NCBI GenBank assembly: GCA_018714725.1
Contig: DVMZ01000135.1
Span: 1 to 12,394, forward strand
Origin: Candidatus Scatosoma pullistercoris
GTDB taxonomy: Bacteria; Bacillota; Clostridia; Christensenellales; Borkfalkiaceae
Length of the DNA: 12,394 bases
Direction of reading: 5' to 3'
A program made the translations under genes and the position numbers. Position 1 is the stretch's first letter. Each line of letters begins with the position of its first letter. Positions 6,959 to 12,394 of this stretch are shown in pieces. The notes beneath the pieces were generated by a model. That model did not search any database. It saw nothing but the letters and a program-made list of their open reading frames with translations, and was not told the origin of the DNA.

Positions 6959-8134
6959 ATGGTAACGATGCAGACGGCAGACAATGCTTTGAAATCTTAT
7001 TATCTCGACGCGGTGAGCGAAGCGCTTGACATGAAGACCAATCCGCTGTTCGCGCAGATCAAAAAATCCACCGCGGACGTGCTCGGAAAGGACGTGCGCA
7101 AACTGGTGCGTTACGGCGTCAACGGGGGAATCGGCGCCGGAACGGAAACGGGAAGTTTGCCGACGGCGGGCGGAAACAACTATGTACAGTTCGTGAGTAC
7201 GCTGAAAAATCTGTACGGCACGATTGAAATTTCCGACAAGGCGATCCGCGCTTCCGCGAGCAACGAAGGGGCGTTCGTCAATCTGCTGAACGACGAGATG
7301 TCCGCCCTGGTGCGCAGTTCGTCCTTTAATTTCGGAAGAATGCTCTACGGCGACGGGAGCGGAAAACTCTGTTCGGTGGCGTCCGTGGGGTCGAACAACG
7401 CCATCACGATGGACAGCGTGACCGCGGTGGCCGAAGGGATGATCGTCGATTTCTTTACGGCCGACGGAGCGCTGATCACGGGGGTGACCGGACGGGTGGT
7501 GACGGCGGTGGACCGCGAAAATAAAATCGTCACCGTATCCGGGACGACGATTTCTTCGTCCACCGTGGCGGCGGGCAGCTATATTACCCTCCAGCATTCC
7601 AAGGACTGCGAAATCACCGGGCTGGGCGCGCTGTTCTCCGATTCGGGGACCCTGTACGGCGTGGACCGGGAAGAACATCCCTGGATGAAGCCCTATTCGC
7701 GGGGAGACGTGGGAAATATCGACGATTCGGTGATTCAGCTCGCCATCGATAAAATTGAGGAAAATTCGGGCAGCAAAGTCAATTTCATCGTCTGTTCCTG
7801 GGGCGTGAAGAGGGCTTTGGCCGCATATTTCAATCAGTATAAGACCTACACGCCTTCGATGGAGATTCAGGGCGGGTACAAGGCGCTCAGTTTCGGCGGG
7901 ATCCCCGTCGTCGCCGATCGCTTCTGTCCGGAAGGGACGATGTATCTGCTCAATACGGACGACTTCTGTCTGCACCAGCTGTGCGACTGGCAGTGGCTGG
8001 AGGACGAGGACGGGAAAATTCTCCGCCAGGTGGCAGGAAAACCCGTGTATACCGCCACGCTGGTCAAGTATGCGGAACTCATCTGCACGCGGCCTTACGG
8101 GCAGGGCGTTCTGACGGGAATCGACGAGGGCTGA
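6959..8134 (+). CDS. Major capsid protein (HK97 fold)
   Basis: This 391-aa protein starts at ATG 6959, 9 nt after AAGGAG (6944-6949). ATG 6968 would shorten it by 3 residues. The domain order fits an HK97-fold coat. There is an N-terminal helix (8-27), a Gly-rich E-loop-like region (53-75), and a beta strand then long spine helix (102-130). A Thr/Val/Ser-rich beta insertion follows (about 143-225), comparable to the extra domain of P22-like coats. The A-domain carries GGYKALSFGGIPVVADRF (305-322) and MYLLNTDDF (328-336), a hallmark stretch of phage coats. The YAELICTRP strand comes near the end. There is no N-terminal delta domain and no protease gene nearby, consistent with a separate scaffold as in P22. 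Seven cysteines are present. It would self-assemble into the icosahedral shell. Family call strong. Confidence 0.93.
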   Translation: MVTMQTADNALKSYYLDAVSEALDMKTNPLFAQIKKSTADVLGKDVRKLVRYGVNGGIGAGTETGSLPTAGGNNYVQFVSTLKNLYGTIEISDKAIRASASNEGAFVNLLNDEMSALVRSSSFNFGRMLYGDGSGKLCSVASVGSNNAITMDSVTAVAEGMIVDFFTADGALITGVTGRVVTAVDRENKIVTVSGTTISSSTVAAGSYITLQHSKDCEITGLGALFSDSGTLYGVDREEHPWMKPYSRGDVGNIDDSVIQLAIDKIEENSGSKVNFIVCSWGVKRALAAYFNQYKTYTPSMEIQGGYKALSFGGIPVVADRFCPEGTMYLLNTDDFCLHQLCDWQWLEDEDGKILRQVAGKPVYTATLVKYAELICTRPYGQGVLTGIDEG

Positions 8135-8144
8135 GGCTGAGTTT

Positions 8145-8208
8145 TGCCTTCCGCTTCTCTGCGGGGCAGAGAAGCGGAAGGCAGGGCGGGGCGCCGGGCG
8201 CCCCGCCC
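8145..8208. other. Two adjacent strong hairpins after the capsid gene
   Basis: Hairpin 1 is 8145-8162 paired perfectly with 8166-8183 (18 bp, loop GGG). Hairpin 2 follows at once, with 8184-8195 complementary to 8197-8208 (12 bp of GC only; the inner pairs must open to form a loop). No U-tract follows on either strand, so it is not a standard intrinsic terminator. It starts 11 nt after the capsid stop codon. A 3'-end stabiliser for capsid mRNA, a partial terminator/attenuator, or a pause site would fit the need for much more coat than connector. This role is inferred. Confidence 0.85.
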
Positions 8209-8312
8209 GCAATCCTCAAAGAGGACGGTGCGGCGGCGGGAAAAACCGCGTTTGCGTGCGGTCGGGCACTGAAACAAAGACACGGCCGGGGGAATGACCC
8301 GTTAGGAGGTGC

Positions 8313-8320
8313 AAGGAGGA
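8313..8320 (+). promoter_or_regulatory. Ribosome binding site that sets the connector start
   Basis: AAGGAGGA ends 6 nt before ATG 8327. It overlaps the codons that a GTG start at 8309 would use, so the ATG is the better start. A second AGGAGG lies just upstream (8304-8309). Confidence 0.8.
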
Positions 8321-8326
8321 AGAATC

Positions 8327-8878
8327 ATGACGGTGAAAGAAAGTATTTTATTGGCGGCGGAAGAACTGGGATGCGGGGGGCAGGTAAGGGATTACCTGGA
8401 GAATAAAGGCGAGACGGGGAAGCGGGAAACGGAAGCGTTGCTGCGGTGTTTCAATCTTGTGGAGAACGAAGTGGCGCTCGACTACCTGCCGTTGTATGCG
8501 GAGGATGAAACGGAGTCGGAAACGGGCACGATCGCTTATTCCGTCCTGAGCAAAAAGGCGGTCCGGATTCTGGGCGTCCGGGACGAGTGGGGGAACAAAA
8601 TTCCCTTCCGGCTCTTTCCCGAGTTTTTGAAAACCGCGCCGGGAAAAGTAAAAATCGTCTATACCTACACGCCCGAGGAAAAGGGGTTGGAGGACAGTTC
8701 CGATTTTGTTTTACAGGTTTCTCCGCGATTGCTCGCCCTGGGTATGGCGGCCGAATACTGCCTTGCCGGCGGACTGTTTGAAGAGGCGGAAGTCTGGGAC
8801 GCCAAATACAGGGATGCGCTGAGCGCGGCTTATCGGTCTCGCCCCGCGCGGGTGATGCGGTCCAGGAGGTGGGCGTGA
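8327..8878 (+). CDS. Putative head-tail connector/adaptor (P22 gp4-like position)
   Basis: This 183-aa protein starts at ATG 8327 behind AAGGAGGA. Residues 4-50 and 130-172 are helical, with a beta-rich middle (68-115, including IPFRLFPEF and KVKIVYTYTP). The C terminus ends in the basic string RPARVMRSRRWA. This helical-beta-helical layout, and the place right after the coat gene, match adaptor proteins that bind under the portal after packaging (P22 gp4 is 166 aa; HK97 gp6 is a similar idea). I see no lysozyme-type catalytic motif. The stop overlaps the next start (TGATG), so the next protein is probably translationally coupled and made in similar amount, as expected for two ring proteins of one complex. 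The assignment rests on synteny, size and fold pattern, not on a clear motif. Confidence 0.68.
   Translation: MTVKESILLAAEELGCGGQVRDYLENKGETGKRETEALLRCFNLVENEVALDYLPLYAEDETESETGTIAYSVLSKKAVRILGVRDEWGNKIPFRLFPEFLKTAPGKVKIVYTYTPEEKGLEDSSDFVLQVSPRLLALGMAAEYCLAGGLFEEAEVWDAKYRDALSAAYRSRPARVMRSRRWA
8864..8869 (+). promoter_or_regulatory. Ribosome binding site inside the connector gene
   Basis: AGGAGG lies 8 nt before ATG 8878 and within the last codons of the connector gene. It favours ATG 8878 over the in-frame GTG at 8869, which overlaps the site. Confidence 0.8.
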
Positions 8879-10218
8879 TGTTTCCGGTGAAAAAATTCCC
8901 CGCAGTGAAGCGCGAGGAAAAACGGGTGCGCTATGAGTGTTTTTCGGCGTTCGGAAAAAGCGGCGCCGGTTGTCTCGTCGCGTCCCGGAGCGAAAATTGC
9001 GATTGCTCGGACGGAAAGATCCGCCCCGGCATCGGGTGGAAAGACGCGGGGATTTCCGCCGATCTGACAACGCTCACTTTCCCGCCCGAACTGTTCGTTT
9101 TTCTGCCGGCGCCGGGGAACGGAGAGGAAGAATTGCTGACGGTGAACGAGCAGGGGAAAGTTTATCGGTTTGACGGGACGGAAGGGACGTTTGTCTATCT
9201 GTATCAATCCTTTCCGCTGCCCTGTAAGGCGCTTGAATTCTACGGGGCGGACGGGACGCCGAGGCTGGCGTTCTGCACGCAAAACGGCGTGTGGCTGTAT
9301 GGCGGTTCGGAGGAGTTCATGCTGGTGGGGCCGGCCGTTTCTTCCGTCGGCTGTGTTTTTCACGAACGCCTGTTTGTGGGGGCGGGAGAGAAGGTGTATT
9401 ACAGCGCGCCGATGGATCCGGAAAACTGGGAGAACAGCGCCGATGAGGGCGGATTTATCGGATTTCCTTCCGACGACGGGGAGTTTGTGGGCGCGGAAGT
9501 GTTGAACGAGAGCGTCTGCCTGTTCCGGGAAAGGGGAATTGTCGTTTTGTCCGCCGGCGGGGCGGGAAGGGATTTTTCCGCCCGGACGCCGGGATACGGC
9601 GGCGGCAGAATTTTCGGGCAATCGGTGCGCGCGTTCGGGAACAGAATTGTCTTTCTCGCTGAGGACGGATTATATGCGTTCGACGGCCGGACGGCGGAGA
9701 GAATTTGCCGGGAAGTCCCGGTTTTTCCCGATCGGGAAGGACAGGTAAAAAGCGGCGTCGCCGCGGGGAAATACCTGCTTGTCTATTCCGATACGTCGGG
9801 AGAGAAAAAATTGCTGGTTTTCGACGGGGCGACGGACAGCGCTTATTTTTCTTCGCTGCCCGTCGACGCGCTTTCCGAGACGCGGCGGGGTCTGTTGTGC
9901 GCCGGAGAAGGACAGGTGAAGGAAATCGTTTCGGACGGTGTGTTGCCGGACGGAACGGAGGCGGTATTTGCCGCGGAAAATTCCGATTTCGGAGTAAAGG
10001 GAGGGAAACTCTGGAAAGAGGTGATCGTCCGGGGAGAAGGCAGCTGCCGGCTGGAAACGCAGGCCGGAGAGGAAAAGCGGGTGTTTTCTCTGACCTTTGA
10101 AAAGGGCGAAGCGCGCGCGTTTCCCCTTCAGCGGGGAGAAAATTTTTCCCTGCGCCTTTTCCCGGCGGCGGGGAGTTCGGTTTCCGCCATCGAATCGGTG
10201 TTCCTCGTATATGTCTGA
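8878..10218 (+). CDS. Beta-propeller-like head completion protein (P22 gp10-like, DNA-stabilisation)
   Basis: This 446-aa protein has its ATG overlapping the previous stop by one base. It is almost all short beta strands with repeated aromatic/Gly blades such as LLTVNEQGKVYRFDG (87-101), AFCTQNGVWLYGG (131-143), VFHERLFVGAGEKVYYS (160-176), RAFGNRIVFLAEDGLYAFDG (251-270) and KYLLVYSDTSGEKKLLVFDG (298-317). This is a propeller pattern. SAPMDPENWENS (176-187) resembles the conserved loop of gp10-type proteins. P22 gp10 (472 aa) follows gp4 and plugs the portal after packaging, and the size and place agree. The N terminus holds four Cys (21, 32, 41, 43), which could bind a metal. The last 70 residues form a different beta domain. 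The propeller is well supported, and the gp10 role is inferred from context. A receptor-binding or other tail hub protein is an alternative. Confidence 0.7.
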   Translation: MFPVKKFPAVKREEKRVRYECFSAFGKSGAGCLVASRSENCDCSDGKIRPGIGWKDAGISADLTTLTFPPELFVFLPAPGNGEEELLTVNEQGKVYRFDGTEGTFVYLYQSFPLPCKALEFYGADGTPRLAFCTQNGVWLYGGSEEFMLVGPAVSSVGCVFHERLFVGAGEKVYYSAPMDPENWENSADEGGFIGFPSDDGEFVGAEVLNESVCLFRERGIVVLSAGGAGRDFSARTPGYGGGRIFGQSVRAFGNRIVFLAEDGLYAFDGRTAERICREVPVFPDREGQVKSGVAAGKYLLVYSDTSGEKKLLVFDGATDSAYFSSLPVDALSETRRGLLCAGEGQVKEIVSDGVLPDGTEAVFAAENSDFGVKGGKLWKEVIVRGEGSCRLETQAGEEKRVFSLTFEKGEARAFPLQRGENFSLRLFPAAGSSVSAIESVFLVYV

Positions 10219-10339
10219 AAAAAATCGAAGAGGACGGGGACAGGGTTGAGTTGAAAAACAAAAGGAGGAAATAAAAGGGCTGAATGCGCCCCGGGAGGGG
10301 AAGGACGAAGGCGGGGAGAAAAGGAGAAAGGAAGAGTGT

Positions 10340-10825
10340 ATGACCATTGATATCATTTCTTTTACGGATGAACAATTTGCGCAGCTGAGCGAAGAACAGA
10401 TCCTTGAAATTGAAAACGCGCAGCTGGAAAAAAACAGATTGACGCAGAAGCTGGAAGAGGAAAAGCGCACGGAGAGATTCAGACTGCTGAAAGCGGGCGT
10501 GTTCCGCTCCCCCGTGTGGGAGAAAATATGCGCGGAGCTGGACGGGAATTATCAGCAGGAGGTGGAAAACATCCGGGACGGGCTGCTTTTTTATCTCCGC
10601 TTTGCCTTTCGGCCGGATTCGGGAGACGCTCCGTATCCGGTTGACTATTCGCTGACTTATGAAGAACGGCTGGCGGCGGTGAAAGGATATTACGAGCAGA
10701 CTTATCCGGACGCAAAAGAGCGTTTTGCCGCTTTTGCGCAGGACCAGACGGCAAAAAATTATCTGGGGGAATTCTATGCGTCGCTGTACGAGCTCTATGC
10801 GCAACAGGCGGAAACCGCCGGGTGA
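10340..10825 (+). CDS. Unknown 161-aa helical protein closing the head cluster
   Basis: I do not recognise a named family. It starts at ATG 10340 after AAAGGAAGAG. Residues 9-52 form a charged helix with heptad-like spacing (DEQFAQLSEEQILEIENAQLEKNRL), probably a coiled coil. Residues 57-90 hold FRSPVWEKICAEL and IRDGLLFYLRFAF, amphipathic rather than membrane-spanning. A segment DAPYPVDYSLTYEERL (96-110) links to a third helical part ending in KNYLGEFYASLYELY (139-153). There is no signal peptide or catalytic motif. It is the last gene before the terminator at 10955-10988 and sits where P22 has gp26 (the needle), but it is shorter than gp26 (233 aa) and has more than one helical domain. It may be a head/tail accessory or a regulator specific to this element. 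Confidence 0.82.
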   Translation: MTIDIISFTDEQFAQLSEEQILEIENAQLEKNRLTQKLEEEKRTERFRLLKAGVFRSPVWEKICAELDGNYQQEVENIRDGLLFYLRFAFRPDSGDAPYPVDYSLTYEERLAAVKGYYEQTYPDAKERFAAFAQDQTAKNYLGEFYASLYELYAQQAETAG

Positions 10826-11276
10826 CGGAACGGCGGGGGCGGCTTCCGGCCGCGCGGGGAAAACCGAAAAAGCGGAACCGGACGAAAAAGCGAAGTCAGG
10901 GAGAAAACGAAGCCTGGAAGAAAAGCCGGAAGCGGCGGAGGCGGAAAACACGGAAAAAGCGGGCGGCGAAAGCCGTCCGCTTTTCTCGCGGCGCGAGGGA
11001 GAAGAAAGGCGGACTGATCCGTCGGGACAATCGGACGAAAAAAAGAGAAAGAGGCGGGCAGGTGTGAGAATACGGGCAGATTCCGGAAATAAAAGGGGGA
11101 CGGAAACGGAGGGGAAAGGCCGGAAGGGCGGAAAGCCGGAAGAAACGGCAAATCGGATCGGGGCCGGGCCCGGGGGAGCCGGGGGAACAAAACGGGAAGA
11201 AAACGGAAAAAAGAGGGAAAAGGGGGGGGAAAGGAGAGGCAAAAGGCCTCAGAAATACTTTTTTCCGCAAAAATAC
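10826..11276. other. Purine-rich spacer with operon terminator
   Basis: About 450 bp carries no gene I can support. Plus-strand frames stay open here only because G/A-rich words lack stops, and their translations are Lys/Glu/Gly/Arg nonsense. The block holds the terminator at 10955-10988 and a run of eight or more G near 11221. Composition shifts sharply to AT-rich at about 11250. Confidence 0.7.
10955..10988 (+). terminator. Rho-independent terminator of the head-gene cluster
   Basis: Thirteen bases (AAAAGCGGGCGGC, 10955-10967) pair with GCCGTCCGCTTTT (10972-10984) with one G-U wobble, around a GAAA tetraloop. A TTTTCTC tract follows. The A-tract on the other side makes it potentially bidirectional. 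It lies 130 bp past the stop of the last head gene and would isolate the cluster from the downstream operon. Confidence 0.9.
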
Positions 11277-11279
11277 TTT
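11253..11279 (+). repeat. Direct repeat AAATACTTT, two copies 18 bp apart
   Basis: Identical 9-mers at 11253-11261 and 11271-11279 flank CGCAA, and the second overlaps the -35 hexamer of the downstream promoter. Such paired half-sites are typical of operators, so a repressor or activator may act here. The identity of the binding protein is unknown. Confidence 0.6.
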
Positions 11280-11305
11280 ACAGGGGAAAGTTTTTGATGT
11301 ATAAT
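11277..11305 (+). promoter_or_regulatory. Sigma-A-type promoter of the membrane-protein operon
   Basis: TTTACA (11277-11282), a 17-nt spacer and a perfect TATAAT (11300-11305) make a near-consensus housekeeping promoter. Transcription should start at about 11312, just before the ribosome site. The position rules out translation starts at 11294 or 11297, which lie within the promoter. Confidence 0.88.
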
Positions 11306-11312
11306 AATAAAA

Positions 11313-11317
11313 AAGGA
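11313..11317 (+). promoter_or_regulatory. Ribosome binding site that sets the membrane-protein start
   Basis: AAGGA lies 9 nt before ATG 11327 but only 3 nt before ATG 11321, so 11327 is the likely start. The leader is only about 15 nt long if the promoter call is right. Confidence 0.65.
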
Positions 11318-11326
11318 AAAATGGCT

Positions 11327-12151
11327 ATGAAATATACGATTGAATCCATAAAGTACCTGTTCAAGAATTTCTGGTACATATTTCCGTTTGCGCTGGTGCC
11401 GGCTGTCTTTTTGTCGTTCAGCCTGGACAAGGACGCCATCGACCGGCTGCTGACGGGATTTTTCACGGGAAAGCCCGAAGTTTCGTTTGTCGACGTGTTT
11501 CACGCGATATCCGTTCTGAATTTCCGGTCGTGGGAGGCGTTTTTGTCGGGATTTGCGGGCGTCATCCTGATGGTGCTGTGCGTTGCGCTGATGTTCGCTT
11601 TCATTGAAAAACATATGCGGATCGGCAAAAGAACGCTCAACGGACTGTTTTCCAAACTCAACGACAACCTCATTTCCACCACGGGAATTGCGCTTCTGTA
11701 TACGGCGATTTATGAGCTGTGGGCTTTGATTACTTCCGCTTTGCTCTTTTTCGTATTCCTGCCCTCCAATCTTCCCATTCAGTATATTTTTTCCGTAATT
11801 GTATTTTTCGGCATGCATTTTGTGCTGTTGTACGTGGTGTCTATTTTTTATCTCTGGCTGCCCTGTCTGCAAATTACCGGGTTCAGGGCATTTGAAGCGC
11901 TTCGGTATTCTTATCAGCTGGTGGCGCCCGTCAAGATGCGGATCATCCTCGGACAGTGGTTCAGCATTACCGTGGCGGAAATTCTGCTGGCGCTCTGCTG
12001 CATTTTCGTGCCCGGAAAAATCGCGGGATTTATTCTCGCCACCGCTCTGTATGCTTTCATGACGGCGATTTTCTGCGTGCGGATGCAGGTGCTCTATTTC
12101 GACCGTGCCCAGCTGGAACGCGCAGATCTTAAAAAATATTATCACTTCTGA
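11327..12151 (+). CDS. Six-pass integral membrane protein, unknown function
   Basis: This 274-aa protein has hydrophobic segments near residues 14-32, 71-95, 118-145, 152-178, 208-228 and 230-252, separated by short basic loops (KHMRIGKR at 95-102). The segment GFRAFEALRYSYQLV (185-199), an amphipathic helix after a pair of membrane spans, is reminiscent of membrane domains of DUF975/YciC-type bacterial proteins, but I cannot assign a family. It has its own promoter and differs from the phage genes in composition (less GC, no purine-rich filler), so it is most likely chromosomal. The next gene begins 18 bp later, also a membrane protein, so the two are probably co-transcribed and may form a complex. 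The start is set by the promoter and AAGGA site. ATG 11321 would add two residues. Confidence 0.85.
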   Translation: MKYTIESIKYLFKNFWYIFPFALVPAVFLSFSLDKDAIDRLLTGFFTGKPEVSFVDVFHAISVLNFRSWEAFLSGFAGVILMVLCVALMFAFIEKHMRIGKRTLNGLFSKLNDNLISTTGIALLYTAIYELWALITSALLFFVFLPSNLPIQYIFSVIVFFGMHFVLLYVVSIFYLWLPCLQITGFRAFEALRYSYQLVAPVKMRIILGQWFSITVAEILLALCCIFVPGKIAGFILATALYAFMTAIFCVRMQVLYFDRAQLERADLKKYYHF

Positions 12152-12169
12152 CGGTAAGGAGAAAACATT

Positions 12170-12394
12170 ATGCGTTTTCGGAACAGTGTGAGACTGTTGA
12201 TGGAAAATTTCAAAAACGTCTATAAGATTCTTGTTTATAAACTGGTCATTCTGGTCGTGACGGCTGCTCTTACTTCCGCTTTGCTCCTGCCCGGGCTTAT
12301 GGAAATTCTTGAAAGTGCGGAAATGACCGCTTTCGTGGAGGATATCAGAGAATTCGTAAGGGCTTTGATCGGCGGTAACAGTGAATTTCTTGCC
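12170..12394 (+). CDS. Membrane protein, 5' part only (runs off the window)
   Basis: ATG 12170 lies 8 nt after AAGGAG (12156-12161) and 18 bp after the previous stop. The 75 codons present are open to the window edge. The basic N terminus (MRFRNSVRLLMENFKNVYK) leads to one long hydrophobic segment at about residues 20-44 with a Pro-Gly end, then an amphipathic helix (46-66). The beginning resembles that of the upstream protein (charged helix, then span), which suggests a paralogous or paired subunit. Function unknown. The 3' end is missing. Confidence 0.85.
   Translation, partial: MRFRNSVRLLMENFKNVYKILVYKLVILVVTAALTSALLLPGLMEILESAEMTAFVEDIREFVRALIGGNSEFLA

Noticed and set aside
8145..8208. 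Calling the tandem hairpins a standard intrinsic terminator
   Set aside because: There is no U-tract after either stem on either strand, and the next gene of the same cluster lies just downstream.
9455..11242. 595-aa minus-strand open frame
   Set aside because: It is Pro/Phe/Ser/Arg-rich and crosses the propeller gene, the 161-aa gene and the terminator. It is a shadow of purine-rich DNA.
11253..11279. Phage attachment site
   Set aside because: The 9-bp repeat has no matching copy that I could find at the left side, and no integrase is visible. It fits a promoter operator better.
10725..11297. Plus-strand 190-aa open frame after the 161-aa gene
   Set aside because: It overlaps that gene in another frame, spans the intrinsic terminator and the promoter, and is simple-sequence only.

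Overview
The window carries a compact set of tailed-phage head genes on the plus strand, followed by chromosomal membrane-protein genes. The order is terminase large subunit, a small protein that may be TerS-like, portal, scaffold, HK97-fold major capsid, a connector/adaptor, a beta-propeller-like protein resembling P22 gp10, and a conserved-looking 161-aa protein. The order and protein sizes match the head block of P22-type podoviruses best. Strong AGGAGG-type ribosome sites, GC-rich codon use and the style of the membrane proteins suggest an uncultured Gram-positive Clostridia-type host, perhaps Christensenellales. That placement is an inference.

Layout. Bases 1-676 hold the end of, or a TTG-started, sigma-region-4/ArpU-like putative regulator whose frame is open to the left edge. 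Bases 677-1069 are purine-rich low-complexity DNA containing a minus-strand intrinsic terminator. That terminator serves a minus-strand gene (1070-1780) for an exported, C-terminally membrane-anchored SH3-like protein. A 54-bp divergent gap follows, and the head genes then run from 1835 to 10825. All are intact, and most are preceded by strong Shine-Dalgarno sites. Two adjacent, very strong hairpins (8145-8208) lie between the capsid gene and the connector gene. A rho-independent terminator at 10955-10988 closes the cluster. After about 250 bp more purine-rich filler, composition changes sharply. A good promoter (TTTACA-17-TATAAT) then starts a two-gene operon of multi-pass membrane proteins, the second cut by the window end.

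How the parts fit. TerL, portal, scaffold and capsid are enough in principle to build a procapsid and drive DNA into it, and the connector and gp10-like proteins would close the portal. No tail, ejection protein, lysis gene, integrase, replication gene or attachment site is visible before the terminator and the host operon. With every head gene still open, this looks like either the right end of a prophage that lost its distal late genes or a domesticated head-only element (gene-transfer-agent-like or satellite-like). The sequence left of base 1 is needed to choose. Other unusual features are the repeated purine-rich spacers, the same low-complexity material inside the scaffold and the tail of the small protein, and the oppositely transcribed exported protein inserted just before terL.
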